Part shown: positions 50,901 to 61,136 of the stretch, piece after piece
Numbering within the stretch: position 1 is the stretch's first letter
How the letters are laid out: each line of letters starts with the position of its first letter
DNA from: Lingula anatina
Taxonomy: Eukaryota > Brachiopoda > Lingulata > Lingulida > Lingulidae
NCBI RefSeq assembly: GCF_001039355.2
Contig: NW_019773677.1
Location: 1-62,080, forward strand
DNA length: 62,080 bases
Reading direction: 5' to 3'
The notes under the pieces: model-generated
The model's database searches: none
Seen by the model: the letters and a program-made list of their open reading frames with translations, nothing else
Told to the model about the DNA's origin: nothing
Program-made: the position numbers and the translations under genes

Positions 50901-53900
50901 GAAGACATGCATGTACATCCACATTGTGTTTTAGTTTTCTGGAAACCAACCTCTTTATGTTTCATATATCAGTATTTCTATAATTATTTCATTAAGTAAA
51001 TAACCAGATCATTCACTGGCTAAATGCTGATAATGTAAAGAGAGTGGTTAGAAGAAAACCCAGAAACACAGGCTGTATTACTGCTATCTAATCCCAACTG
51101 AAGAAATGTGAGGTACTGTAAAGTGTTGTCCTAGACCCCACCATAGTAATACAATTAGTATTGTGATGTCAACTAGAATAGAACTTACACAGTTTGTGAA
51201 CTTGTCCATCACATCTGAATATTGTTCTGTAGAATGTTTTATTTTTTCCTTTGTCTTCTCTTATGTTTAGAAGGCAAATTAAAATATTTGGGTAAATTAC
51301 TTGTATATCAAAGAGACTGTATGCTTCTACCATGGGCAAAATTATCAGATAATTTTGTCCATGTTTTTTACTGGTAATGCATGACATTTTGACCCTTATG
51401 GACCACACAACACTGAGTCAGCCTAGTGATCAAGGCCCCTTAATTTTATGTATTTAAGTAATCTAAGAGCAAACTATGTGGTAATCAAAGTTTACTTACC
51501 TGATCATTATGGTTTCTTCCAAAAGAAGTTGAAGCTCAGGCAAATTAGAGGATCCACTGTAGTCCCAGCCAAAATTATTCTGAAAATGTGTACAGAAATT
51601 ACTCACCAGATCTGATTATGTTTTAGTTAAGATCTGAACAAAACTGATCAAATACATTTTCCAGGACAATATTAGTATTGTGTTTGGTGAAATACATAAT
51701 TATTTAACTGGGACTTGTGTAGAAGTGGGAAAATTAATGTAGAAAACTGAAGTGTTTTTCTTTTCTTTTTTTTTTTTTTTTTCATGAGTACGCCATGAGC
51801 AAACTCATATAACAGAAACTGAACAAGTAAAAGTGGAAAAAAAAACTTTTTATTAAACCTGTTACATGAGAAATTTGAATCATGGGAGATGTTACCAAAT
51901 GGCAATAGTAAATGTAATTAGAAGTGTTGTCAATGTAAATATCTGTTTTACAATGCTTTTTAATTTGTGTGATAAAATTGTTCCGTTTACAACTTTTGCC
52001 ATTTTACAATGCTTTTCAACTTGTTTGATAAAATTGTTCCGTTTACAACTTTTGCCTTTTTACAATGCTTTTTAATTTGTGTGATAAAGTTGTTCTATTT
52101 ACAATTTATGCCATTTCACAATGCTTTTGTTATTTGTGTGACAATTTTGTTTTATAATCATGTGTAATTACTAGTATTATACAATGACTATAATTATCAA
52201 AAATTCATTAAGGATTTCATATCCTATTCTGGTTCTGAATATTTACTATAGAAAATACTACCTAATGTGTCTGCAACCGTTGCACGACAACAAATGTATT
52301 GTCCTTTTAAAAGTCTTTATTCCGCTTGATTTTACATAAAATACAGTACTTTCTTCATGTCCGATCACTTGTATATCTCGCTGCGTGCACACTGTATCTC
52401 CTTGTGTATTTCTCAAGAATTACACGCCAAAGGTTTGTTATAGAATAGGGTCACATGACTCATATAACACAAAAAGGGCGCAACCCCAAATGTACATATA
52501 CATTACATCTCTTTACATATTATAGTTACTTATACTAATATAAGGTACAATGTGATATATTACATGTTATTATTAATATATACTGGTACATGTAAGATAA
52601 GTAAATAATATTCAAGATATCTGATTTTTAGTAACCAAAAAGTGTGAAAACAAAAGTTTGTGTACAATGTACAATGAGTGCTGTTTCCATGAAATAGTAT
52701 TGTATTCATATGTCTAACTATGATCATTATAAGTTACTGTATCCAATAAAGAATGTATTAGCCAAAGTATCACATAAACTTTGCTGTGAACTGTAAACTC
52801 TCAGTGTGAATAAATTTTCAAACTTGAAAATGTTGATTTCAGTGTTTCTATATTCACCATTCAAAATGGGAAAAGGAGACATCGTCTTCTATAATTATGT
52901 TAGTTCAATGACATGCGTTGGGGAATACTTCAAAATGAGATTTCTTTTTCTTACCATACATTCCAATTTTTACTCACTTGATCACCAGTGCCTAAATTAA
53001 TTAATAGATTTATAATTTTTCATCAGCTGTAGACCAAAATTGGGCCACTAGATGGTAGATGTAGAGAATGGAATCTCTGGGTGATATGATGTTTCAAATT
53101 GAAAGTTTTATGAATTTTGTTTCACATCATTCTAATCAGTAATGCATATGATGGAGATAATTTCTAAACAAGCTCTGCTAGATACTGATGATACAAAGTA
53201 AAACTCTTTTCTCTCCACTCCTCAAGTTAGACAAAGAACGAATTTATTTAGTAAACTGAATTGGTATATAATCTGATATAACAAATAACATAACTAAAAA
53301 GCACTAGCATTCTTGAATAGCCAGTACCATGAATATTTCATCAAAATTTCAGACCTTCATAAAAATCTTGTCCTTTAAAAAAGAGACAAACTATCATTAA
53401 TAAAAATATATCCTTCTTCTTTGGCAGAGGTGCTTTAATTTGGATATGCAATATAATACAGTCAGACACTTTAACCTACCTGTTTACCATCACAATATCG
53501 CAGACCAAAGAGGTGGAAGTTGGGGAAGAGTTGAGGTTTGACCAGCCTCAGCTGGGTGTACAGCTCTGCGGGGCGAGATAACGCAGGTGTCCCAGAGAGG
53601 AGAATCACACGTTTGGATACCTGAATAGTGATGAAAAGAGTTTTTATAAGAACATGAGGCAAAGATATACTAACTGTAGTAGATGGTTTAGCAAGATACA
53701 AAAGTAGCATTCAAATATGCAAGCACATATACACAAATACCTGCACTCATTAATACTAAATATCATATAATATTAGCAACATAAAATCATACAAAAACAA
53801 ATATCTGTATAAATAACATAACATATTACTTAATTGGTAGAAAGGGCATTATAGAAATGATCATTACATTAATTCTACATAAGACTTTTCTAGAGAGCAA

Positions 53901-56900
53901 AAAATAGTGAAAAATAAATAAACTACAGAAATGGGTTCACATTTTATTGTCATTTTCCCCACAGTTTTCGATAGGATTGTCCTTGGCGATAAAGGGAATA
54001 TTTATGAAAAACTGCCCTAGGAGTTTTTACTTTCTCATACCTCATAAAAATATAATTAACTTGGTTTAATGTGTACACTGTGTCTTAACTGTTTTGTTCA
54101 TTTTAAAATTACCTTCAAAATCAGTTGTGCTGCTTGGCACCTGGCTGTACGGAAATTTTTCAAAAAGTGACTTTCGTCCTGAAACATATTACAATGTATA
54201 ATGGAAATTTCATTAAAGACAAATACCAAAATGCCATTAAGTGTTCATCTGGTACATCTATAAATATCTACTGCTTGACTTACATCCAATATTTTTGAAG
54301 TTAGGGTGCCTTTCCTAATTTTAAAAACAAGAAAGTACATATTTTAAGCTTTAAGACCAGTGTCTCTTTGCAACTGAATGTTCTACAATAAGTTTTGAGC
54401 CAGATTCACTTTCCTGTAGATCTGGGATAAATGCCCCTAACTTTTATCCATTATGTTTTTAATTCATTTTTACTAATTGTTCCTCAGCAAAATCTGGGTG
54501 ACGGCAAAATCGAATAATTGTTTTTTTCATCAATCACCCACCAAAATGGCCACCTTGAATCCTACATGCTGTAGATCATTCTTCTTTTTGGTCATCATGT
54601 CATAGCTGACAATGACAACTTTCCCAGCAGTGACATCATCTTTACCAGTAACCACTACGTTAATGTCATCTGGGTTGAGATTAGGGATCCACCTTTGTAG
54701 TTGCTGCAAAAAAAAATGTAATGATAGCCATAACAATATGCAGGGGCGGATCTAAGGATACTTTCTGACAATCTTCCATATTATCTTTGTTGATCCATCC
54801 TCCATTTTTTGACCGTCTTCCAACAGAAATAATAAATAGTTACCCGTCAATGTGAACCTGAAAATCTGACCGTCTTTTGGAAGGCCCAGAAGATGGACTA
54901 AAGCCGCCCTGTTATGGTTACAAAAAACTACTAAATTGTTTCTAAAAAGAGTAAACATGCCTTGATCTATGACCCTTTAGTCTTGAGACCTCCAGTGACA
55001 TGCCTGACTTTTTACACAAGAGACAGTGAAAAACTTGTTTTTACTGCGTTAAAGAAATAACTTGAAAATACAATGCAAATTTCATATGTGTACCCATATG
55101 TCTTGTTCACAAAAGGTTTAATTCCAAACTTTCTGGTATCTTTATTTCTGTCAAAAAAGACCATAATATTACACAAGTAGGTATATGTGGTAAACTCCCA
55201 CAGCATTCTTCAAAAGGCACTCCTATTAAAGTTTTACCTCGGACCATGCAAATCTGACTGAAGATGGCACCACAACCAAGAGGGGCCAATCCTTCCTGTA
55301 GTAACAAGCCACACATATGGATTGTATTGTTTTCCCAAGACCCATGTCGTCTGCTATTATAACACGTCCTTCCCGTGAGATGGCAAAACTGAAATTAAAA
55401 TCACTTCAAAGTATTTTAAATAACTCACTAGACAGTTGGAACACTTTACAAATAAATACAAATGCAGGAAATTATTGATATTATTTCTGTGCAAGCATAG
55501 CTACTGTATATGATAATTGATAATATTCTAATAATAAATATAAAATATATACATATCATCACCGTACAGTCATATAATTGTTAAACCATAAGGTATTCCC
55601 AAGACACAGTCATCAAATGACTGCAAAATTAATGATCAGATTAAGAATTTCCATTTCATTCACTTGTAGGCCCCATCAAATGAAGTTATCCTAAAAGCAG
55701 AACTGAAATTCCTAAAAATCCTCACTTCACTCCGTCTCTCTGGAAAGGCATGAGAGAGCCAGTCAGTGTGTCAGGCACACATGTCAAGTCAGCATTCGGC
55801 ACGTGTCTGTCTGTAATCTTCCCTTGGCAGGCAGGTTTAAAAGCCTGGAGGAGAGGTTGGGGGAGACCCTCCAGTTCTATCACCCCTTGCTGCATTAGAA
55901 CTCTGGCTCTCCTCACTATAGGGAAAGTAATTAGACTGACAATTAATCTGAGATATAAAATATTTATCACCTGTGCAAATGAAGGGGGCTATGTTTTCAT
56001 CAGTGTTAATAAGTCTGTCTTGATTTTAGAGGAAATACAGTACATCAAAATGTCCTTTAACAAACTTTGATAAAAATTGCAGGCATGTGCAGTTATTCAG
56101 GTGAGACAAAATAACTACAATTTCAAAAAATATTTTTAGATAACCGGTGGTTATTAACCTTTTTTCTGGGGTTCAATGTACCAGTGCCTAGTACATGTAC
56201 AATGCACCCCATTTTAAATCTCTTAAACTTTCCATAGACAAAATGGAAAAAATTATCTGTAGAACTGGACTGTAATTTGATGTCAATATGCTTACTTAAT
56301 TCTTCATATTCTTGTAATTTGAAATCCCATCTTTTGGTTATGGAATCTGAAATGAGGAAATAATATTTTCTCACAAATAATCTACCTCCTTTTCTGAAAA
56401 TAACAGTTTTTCTTCTTAAAAATACTTCAAAAATCTACAACAAAAAAATTAATAAGTAATGATTAACATAATAACTTCAGACTCATCTTCACTATAACTG
56501 GATATTAGATACTGGTTCACTTTCTCCTTAAGACTGCATTCAGAACAGCTGAATAACAGATCCACGGATCAAATATAGCCCACCCACTTGGATGCCTGTT
56601 GCGTAATCCCTGTAATCTATTCAGTGTCTAAAGGCGAATTAAGTGGCTAGCTTTTTTAGTGGGTTGACATATTTGATCCATGGATCTGTTAGACCGCTGT
56701 TCTTAATGTACTCTTAGTGAAATCTCTCATCTGTCTCCTCCCCCTAGAACATAAAACATCTCTACCCCGAGTTTCAGAGGCTACCGAAAGTTTCCTGCAG
56801 CACGCTCTTAATTTCTCCTTTTAAAGAAATTGAAATTATTTTAGTAAGTAGAGAAGAGCCACCGAAGAGTCATCCATCACCCTGCAGTATACTGGTACAT

Positions 56901-57920
56901 TGTAAACTACTTGCCATATTGTCTTGTCTTCATAGTTTTACATATCTCCACAAGGGGGCTGCAATACCCAATGCTCAAGACAAACCTGTCCCTTGATATC
57001 AACACAGCAGACCCCTTCACTGCTGCAGTCTTCTTCTTACTGAAAAAAGAATCGTCTGATGTCACTGCTGCAGCTAGAGCAGACTGTGGGATACTCTTCA
57101 CCCCTTTGTTAGTATCAGATGCAACACCTGTTTTATTTTGAAATTTATTGTGCTGAGCTGGGTTTTGTGATGCAGAACTCTTGTAGAAACTGCTTTGGGA
57201 AGTGTTCCTGTTCACATCACTACTGCTGGAAGGGCAGCCTGGGGTGAGAGTTGGCTTCTGCTGTGCTGGAAGAATAGGGCTAGGGGTGGTTTTACAGCCT
57301 GTTGTTGTTGTTCCAGAGTTCCCGGTAATGCAAGTCCTGGAACTGACTGAATTGGACACATTCCCACTGGAGGAAGAGTTTCCCACTTTCAAAATAACTG
57401 GACTATTTGTATTTTTGTTTTGTGAAGTAAAACTTCCACTAAAAGTGTTATTCTTATGGCTGCTGGTGTTGGAACCTTGATGAATCTGTTGTGCACTGGA
57501 AGAATTTATCATCCTGGTCAGGGAAGAAGTAGTGTTTTTGTAGTTGCCTTGGAATCCACTACCTCCCAACACAGTCCTTGGTTGTGTTAGAGGAGAATTT
57601 GAACTTTGACCTCCAGCCTTAAATTGTGTTTGGTGAGAATTTGAACTCTGACTTTTGGCTTGTCCTAAATTTGACCCTGAACCTTGGCCTTTCCCTGAAT
57701 TGAGTAAAGAATTTGAACTCTGACCTCTCCCAACTCCATTCCAATTTGTAGAAGCTTGATTGGATGGCGCAACGTATGTGGAAGGTTTCACCGATTGCGT
57801 TTGTTGTGCTCCAGATGGAGGACATTGCTGCTGCTGTGCAACCTTTACAGCACGTTTAGCCAAAGCCCGCTTCTTGTTTTCTTCAATCCTTCTCTTCTGT
57901 TCTTCTGTAAGTCCAGACAT
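35928..57920 (-). CDS. SMARCAL1: SMARCAL1 annealing helicase (HARP family SNF2 ATPase), 956 aa
   Basis: Nuclear SNF2-family ATPase that rewinds RPA-coated single strands at stalled replication forks. Exons in transcript order: 57923-56915, 56346-56296, 55915-55726, 55388-55238, 54703-54542, 54178-54113, 53620-53480, 51579-51500, 40170-40038, 38945-38875, 38365-38266, 37920-37738, 37281-37181, 36690-36603, 36275-35928. All phases fit. The N terminus ([20 protein letters not shown]) is the RPA-binding motif. A Ser/Asn/Gln-rich linker follows, then one HARP domain across the first three exons. Helicase motifs: DDMGLGKT (I), DESH (II), LLSGTP (III), [15 protein letters not shown] (V), [11 protein letters not shown] (VI). 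The C terminus is acidic and ends KVAHSER. The length is close to human (954), although human has two HARP repeats. The first intron appears to use a GC donor. The ATG lies three bases after an acceptor, so a leader exon is implied. Confidence 0.97.
37561..37717. mobile_element. Inverted-repeat MITE in a SMARCAL1 intron, copy 1
   Basis: Left AGAAGAGTGGACAAACTAGTCC pairs with the right end complement (AGAAAAGGGGGCTAACTAGTCC-like). Inner CCGATCCACTA pairs with TAGTGGGTCG. The interior GGCTTTTAGCGAATTAAACGG resembles AAAGGCGAATTAAGTGG at 56630. It ends about 20 bases from the donor of exon 37920-37738. Confidence 0.72.
39649..39811. repeat. Two adjacent near-perfect hairpins
   Basis: Hairpin 1 (39649-39736) has arms of about 40 bp (CAGGCATACGTTCAATTTG with its complement) around AATTTTTAAATT. 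Hairpin 2 (39736-39811) has arms of about 36 bp (GACTCGTTGACTAAGGGAAA with its complement) with one mismatch. They abut with no spacer, in a SMARCAL1 intron. Confidence 0.88.
41175..42164 (+). CDS. CARD domain plus multi-pass membrane protein, paralogue 1 (329 aa)
   Basis: I do not recognise a named orthologue. Residues about 5-95 fit a caspase recruitment domain: [16 protein letters not shown], then the [12 protein letters not shown] helix, then [20 protein letters not shown] polar Thr/Ser-rich linker (about 97-145) follows, then hydrophobic segments near 183-224, 250-266, 272-291 and 304-324. I chose the ATG at 41175 because an acceptor (TTTTACTTCAG, ending 41166) sits eight bases before it and the paralogue has the same arrangement. 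The gene is nested antisense in a SMARCAL1 intron. CARDs mediate homotypic assembly in apoptosis and innate signalling. A CARD with a membrane anchor recalls MAVS, but several membrane segments argue against simple equivalence. A conserved downstream reading frame (42165-42356) is cut off by TAA where paralogue 2 has TCA. Confidence 0.78.
   Translation: MEPPWVKAIRKNYKLLTDVMNADELLPYLYQNDVINHNEMETIKAKNSRPDQCECLIGYILRTDPEIDPYGHFVSALRGIKQNHLANSLESTYQSLPQDSCEATIVPTQDVTDTPSSAQCRTDLPLQQNTDDTTTNNSSLYKETPLNYVKKVYKGLDSLLRSVAKQTYDDMVEPVLSGSNLERLVYLFHLVGYNIAWINILFVMMPEVIFTIFFTTIVLCCILGNSTKNNKIMPVYEAFKDIVSPLQKVWGTLFVSCSFVVRYFMLPALKNTELIFVFVLTMLLIVILLSVEYDVMPSADITRSPLIIINVLDNVCSLIFFVFNTPSFL
42165..42356 (+). 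pseudogene. In-frame C-terminal extension of CARD paralogue 1 behind a stop codon
   Basis: Reading on past TAA (42162-42164) in the same frame gives about 63 codons. [15 protein letters not shown] and [10 protein letters not shown] are shared with paralogue 2 at 49911 onward. The conservation suggests this was once coding. AATAAA at 42830 could end the transcript. Confidence 0.6.
43703..43991. mobile_element. 289-bp palindromic MITE with TATTG target duplication
   Basis: Ends are GGAGCATTCACATT and its complement, flanked by TATTG at 43698-43702 and 43992-43996. Long inner arms also pair (GACCTACATGAAAG, CTAAATATGG, CTCTCACACG and their complements), so the element can fold almost end to end. 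No coding potential. Confidence 0.8.
45673..45722. repeat. Direct repeat of GTCGACGGTTGATTAAATAC
   Basis: Two exact copies about 30 bp apart in the SMARCAL1 intron. Confidence 0.8.
45936..46032. repeat. 97-bp palindrome
   Basis: AATACACTGTCACCC... pairs with ...GGGTGACAGTGTATT, and GCGATATATGCCAT pairs with ATGGCATATATCGC, with a short loop around 45984-45992. It may be a minimal foldback element. It lies between the CARD paralogues. Confidence 0.8.
47011..48672. mobile_element. Palindromic Tc1-type element with two inverted transposase remnants
   Basis: Terminal inverted repeats start CA(A/G)CATTGGTCAAAAAGG and are flanked by TA on both sides (47009-47010 and 48673-48674), as expected for Tc1/mariner. 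The whole element is a long imperfect palindrome centred near 47840. The left arm encodes, on the minus strand, [20 protein letters not shown], matching the Tc1 SPDLNPIENLWRELK box. The right arm encodes, on the plus strand, a [10 protein letters not shown] segment like Tc1 MVWGCFSWKG and EEWDNIP like the C terminus. Stops and frameshifts are frequent and no N-terminal HTH is seen. It lies between the two CARD genes. Confidence 0.85.
48764..49741 (+). CDS. CARD domain plus multi-pass membrane protein, paralogue 2 (325 aa)
   Basis: Paralogue of the gene at 41175. The CARD spans about residues 6-96 ([52 protein letters not shown]). Next come a Cys-rich patch (CSCEC and CHNC), a 34-residue internal tandem duplication ([13 protein letters not shown] and [13 protein letters not shown]) and the shared [21 protein letters not shown] membrane region, in which NLAYIYVL is itself repeated. 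The start is set by an acceptor (TTTTTCTTCAG, ending 48755) eight bases before the ATG, as in paralogue 1. The frame closes at TGA 49739-49741, but the conserved C-terminal membrane part continues in another frame from about 49743. A frameshift is likely. It is nested antisense to SMARCAL1; function is unknown. Confidence 0.75.
   Translation: MASDLWKLAIRKNYEKLVENMNADELLPYLYQHHVINERQKEKIRVEKLRPDQCQLLIDYICRCNPQFNPYGHFVRALRDKEQNNLADSVESTYEILKQDPSEATNIIFPHENREDESCSCECESIPRRGYHRLTCHNCLSPYSIVLFILTLFRYIRRLLKDIYQVLRPIPCDLFIYSKLLFVLTPFKYVRQLLTRVYQVLMRLFHFIAHQAYDHVIAPLVLGSNSERLVFLLHLVGYNLAYIYVLNLAYIYVLVIMPPAALFICIIFTLLICTRRSSHRTSTPTHEQIPVTPRRFIFHLHSYILQVLVACVAVVTFPQALKIFL
49743..50181 (+). pseudogene. 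Frameshifted C-terminal membrane part of CARD paralogue 2
   Basis: An open frame offset from the main CDS runs to TAA at 50179-50181 and encodes about 145 residues of mostly hydrophobic helices ([20 protein letters not shown]). It includes [10 protein letters not shown] and [10 protein letters not shown], which align with the region behind the stop of paralogue 1. A one-base indel, a sequencing error or an unseen splice could reconnect it. AATAAA follows at 50291. Confidence 0.6.
50182..51499. other. 3' flank of CARD paralogue 2 and SMARCAL1 intron remainder
   Basis: AATAAA at 50291 is a candidate poly(A) signal. No further gene, repeat family or RNA was recognised. Confidence 0.5.
51947..52150. 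repeat. 56-bp minisatellite, about 3.5 copies
   Basis: CAATGCTTTT recurs at 51951, 52007, 52063 and 52119, exactly 56 bp apart. The shared body includes GATAAAATTGTTCCGTTTAC. The last copy is the most diverged. Confidence 0.9.
54741..54911. mobile_element. MITE with CAGGGGCGGAT termini, copy 2
   Basis: Starts CAGGGGCGGATCTAAGG and ends GCCGCCCTG. The interior (TTATCTTTGTTGATCC, GACCGTCTTCCAAC, CTGAAAATCTGACCGTCTT) matches the reverse complement of 1086-1253. It lies in the SMARCAL1 intron upstream of the exon at 54703. Confidence 0.8.
56542..56704. mobile_element. Inverted-repeat MITE in a SMARCAL1 intron, copy 2
   Basis: Left AGAACAGCTGAATAACAGAT pairs with the complement of the right end (ATCTGTTAGACCGCTGTTCT). 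GGATCAAATAT and ATATTTGATCC pair inside. It shares its interior with the element at 37561. Confidence 0.75.
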
Positions 57921-58103
57921 CTTCTAAACACATGATAAAAAAAAGAAAAGGAAAAAGGCATTAAGCTTATTAGAAACATAAATCATTGCCATTCCATAGA
58001 TAAATTATCTTCATAATATGATAATTATATAATTATCATTTGGTATTTTATAAATACTTCAAAAGGTATACACACATATTACTAAATAATGAAGTTAAAG
58101 TCT

Positions 58104-58104
<1 letters not shown>

Positions 58105-58148
<44 letters not shown>
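58105..58148. repeat. (TAA)n microsatellite
   Basis: About 14 uninterrupted TAA triplets upstream of the SMARCAL1 start. Confidence 0.9.
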
Positions 58149-58689
58149 TAGTGTTAGCAAATATATAAGAAAAATATATAAATAGGAGTTCTAGAAAATG
58201 ACAATTTAGATTACATATTAAATCCGAAAGTGGATTGTTACATAAATGAATGATAATTATCTTAATAAGGGTTGCATTAACAGGAAGTTGTGAAAATTTC
58301 GCTTAAATCAAAAATGGGCTTAGTTATACTGTGTTCTAGCTTGCACGGTGTACAATGTACCAGCTCATAACTGAATAGATTAGGGAATGGCGACAGCTGA
58401 TACAATGTGAAAACCTTGTCTGATTAAACCCAGTAACACATTGTGAACGAAAATAGAAGGGCTACTCGAGGTTGACTTTTTTCTTGCTATTTGAACAAGG
58501 AGTGAAGACGCGCTCGGCGTCTTGAAATAATCAAGCGCGCGGACACCGAGTCCAACCCCCTGAAACTGAATCAAGTATGCGTGAGTCTTCATATTGCAGT
58601 AGATACATAAACTTGATTTGACACGATTGAATACAACCGTGCTCTATAAAATGTATTCATCGTTCAGTTGTCATTGAAATACAGCCTAC

Positions 58690-58779
58690 CCTTTGACGAT
58701 GTTGTCCGCTAATTTCTGTAGCATCGCTGTTGATTTGCTACCAATGTCTTCTTTTCCTATCTTCATCAAAAAAAGAGCT
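58690..58779 (-). other. Possible minus-strand leader exon or unassigned small coding exon
   Basis: It is bounded by an acceptor-like TCTATTTGCAG on its 5' side and a GG then GTAGGC donor at 58689-58688. It contains an open frame (MKIGKEDIGSKSTAML...), about 29 codons to the donor. The peptide looks protein-like, but I cannot assign it. Splicing to the SMARCAL1 start exon would put it out of frame, so it may be an upstream ORF in a leader exon. Confidence 0.3.
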
Positions 58780-59119
58780 GCAAATAGAGGGAAATTAGAT
58801 TTTTCTATGATCAGCAAAAGTGGATTTTGAGGGATATTTTCAGAAAAAGGAACATTTGAAACTCTGTCTTGTTTTCTCCATGTAAAGTAAGATCCCAGTT
58901 TTTTTTTTTTATCAGGGAAGAAGACACAAGCAACATTTTTGGGAAACGGCAGTGGAGACAACATTTACAAGGACTGTCAAGGCTACTAGTACACTGTAGT
59001 GTAGTGCCACAGTCCCAGACATAAAATTCAACCTTCCAAGGATAGAAACTAAACAAAACAATTAACATTTTCTTCGAGTGAAATATTTTGAGACACCGAG
59101 TTCGGAAAACGTTGGAAAA

Positions 59120-60328
59120 ATGAGCAAAAATAAAGATGAAAAAGGTAAGAGGAACAGGAAAGAGTGAATTTTCTGATTAGAATTAAAAGCAAACTTCACT
59201 GATTTTGCTTTATGCATGATGAACATGCAAGTGAAAGGTTCTATCAGGTAAGTCAACTGTTTTTGTTTGGTTGTGCATACTAAGTGCATCTTTGAATCTC
59301 AGTCTGTTAACCTCGAATTTTCTGGTATGTCATATTTGTGCTGACATAAAGTGCAACATAAATCTATATAAGAGTGATAACACATGAAACTTTGTGCTGA
59401 TTAGGGCCTGTTTAGATGGGGGGGGGGGGTTTGCATCCATCTCTCAGTATTGCCACACGGCACACAGTCAATCATTTTCCATGTGTGTACTATGATAATG
59501 CCAATATATAAAGTCATGATATCATTATTAAATTATTAGCCAAGGGGGCAGTACTAGAGTATCTCACCCAGCAAAACAGACCTTACAGTGCCATAGATGT
59601 CTTCAATAATCTACACAAAGAGTATGGGAAAACAGTAAGTGAAATGATAACCTACACAAAGAGTATGAGAAAACAGTAAACAATGTGATAACTAGGATGA
59701 AATTAACCCTGTATCTGAGATTGTTATTGTCGCAGCACTTACCAAGTAAACTTCAAGACCAAAATATTTTTTCCACAGCAATCGTACATGTAGTCATTAG
59801 TCATTATTTCACATATTTTCATTTCTTTTTTTCACAAATTTTGGACAGGACAGCGCTGTACAAAATTCAGTTATTTCACTCTAAACAGTTGTTCAGATCA
59901 GAGATACTAGGTAATTGTTACATTTTTAATGTAATCATTATTCCAGGCAGTAGTGAAAGTTTTAGAAACATTGGCACAGGAGGGGAAGATTAAAGAGAAA
60001 ACTTATGGAAAACAAAAAGTTTACTTACCTGATCAGGTATAGCATGTTCTCAGTACATGAATTATTGTAACAACGATGTGCTTGTTATGTCAGCAGCGTA
60101 TGGATTTCTGCTTTGTGAAAATGTCATTTATAAAACCATGTTTTGTGTTTTGATGTGTAAATGGAAGGAGGGTGTTGCTGGACTTTTGTAGTATATTCAC
60201 TTTCATGGGGATTACTCATTGTTTTAAAATGTTGTTCAAACAAGGATCTTCTGCAGTAGCCCCAAGTCTCCCTGACATAGTGTTACAAGTAAGATTAATA
60301 ACGTAATCCTTTTTTCCAAATGGCTTAA

Positions 60329-60396
<68 letters not shown>

Positions 60397-61085
60397 TAGA
60401 GTCAATATCCCACATGTGATGAGACAGAACTGAAGGCAATGGACCTGAAGATAGCACAGATGACAGAAGAACTGAAGGTTCTCCAGGAGGAAACCAGGAA
60501 AATGGAGAATGGTGAGATGAGACACAATGTCACAACTAGTTTATCACACCTGAAGCAACCCATTGCCACACCTTGCCTGGTTTGTCTCACCTGATACAAT
60601 CCATACTCACACCTTGAATTTCACACCAATTTTCATTCATTGAAACACTAATAAAATGTTATTTAGTATAATTTAATTATATATATTTCTTCAACAAATT
60701 GTATCTATTCACATAACTTGTTGTATAGTCCAGTTGCTTTTAGTTGCAGGTAATTATTCATATAACATAATTTATCACACCAGACACTCCATTGACAAAC
60801 CTTGAAGAATTATGTTCTAAATAGTTTGTGCTGGGTTGCGTAAAACCTATAAATATCATGTACCTCTGTAGTCACTTCTATGGTTAATGGACTCTAAAAA
60901 CCAAACCCCATTGTTTTATTTATTGTATTGTCATTGCGGCATGCATTGTTTTCAGAATTGAGAGGACTGAATAGTTCTCTGAGCACAGATGAGGCCAAGA
61001 AACAGTTGACAATGCTTCGTGGAGAGGTATCTCTAAGCCCCCCCCCCCCCCCCTTTCCCCTCCCTGTCTCTCTCTCTCTCTCTCT

Positions 61086-61136
<51 letters not shown>

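Larger units (their letters stand above)
57924..59119. promoter_or_regulatory. Divergent SMARCAL1/PSMC3IP intergenic region
   Basis: This roughly 1.2 kb interval separates two start codons on opposite strands. It is locally richer in CG dinucleotides around 58505-58560 (GACGCGCTCGGCGTC, AAGCGCGCGGACACCG) than anywhere else nearby, which marks a plausible shared promoter or leader exon of SMARCAL1. It also contains a TAA microsatellite (58105-58148). Confidence 0.45.
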
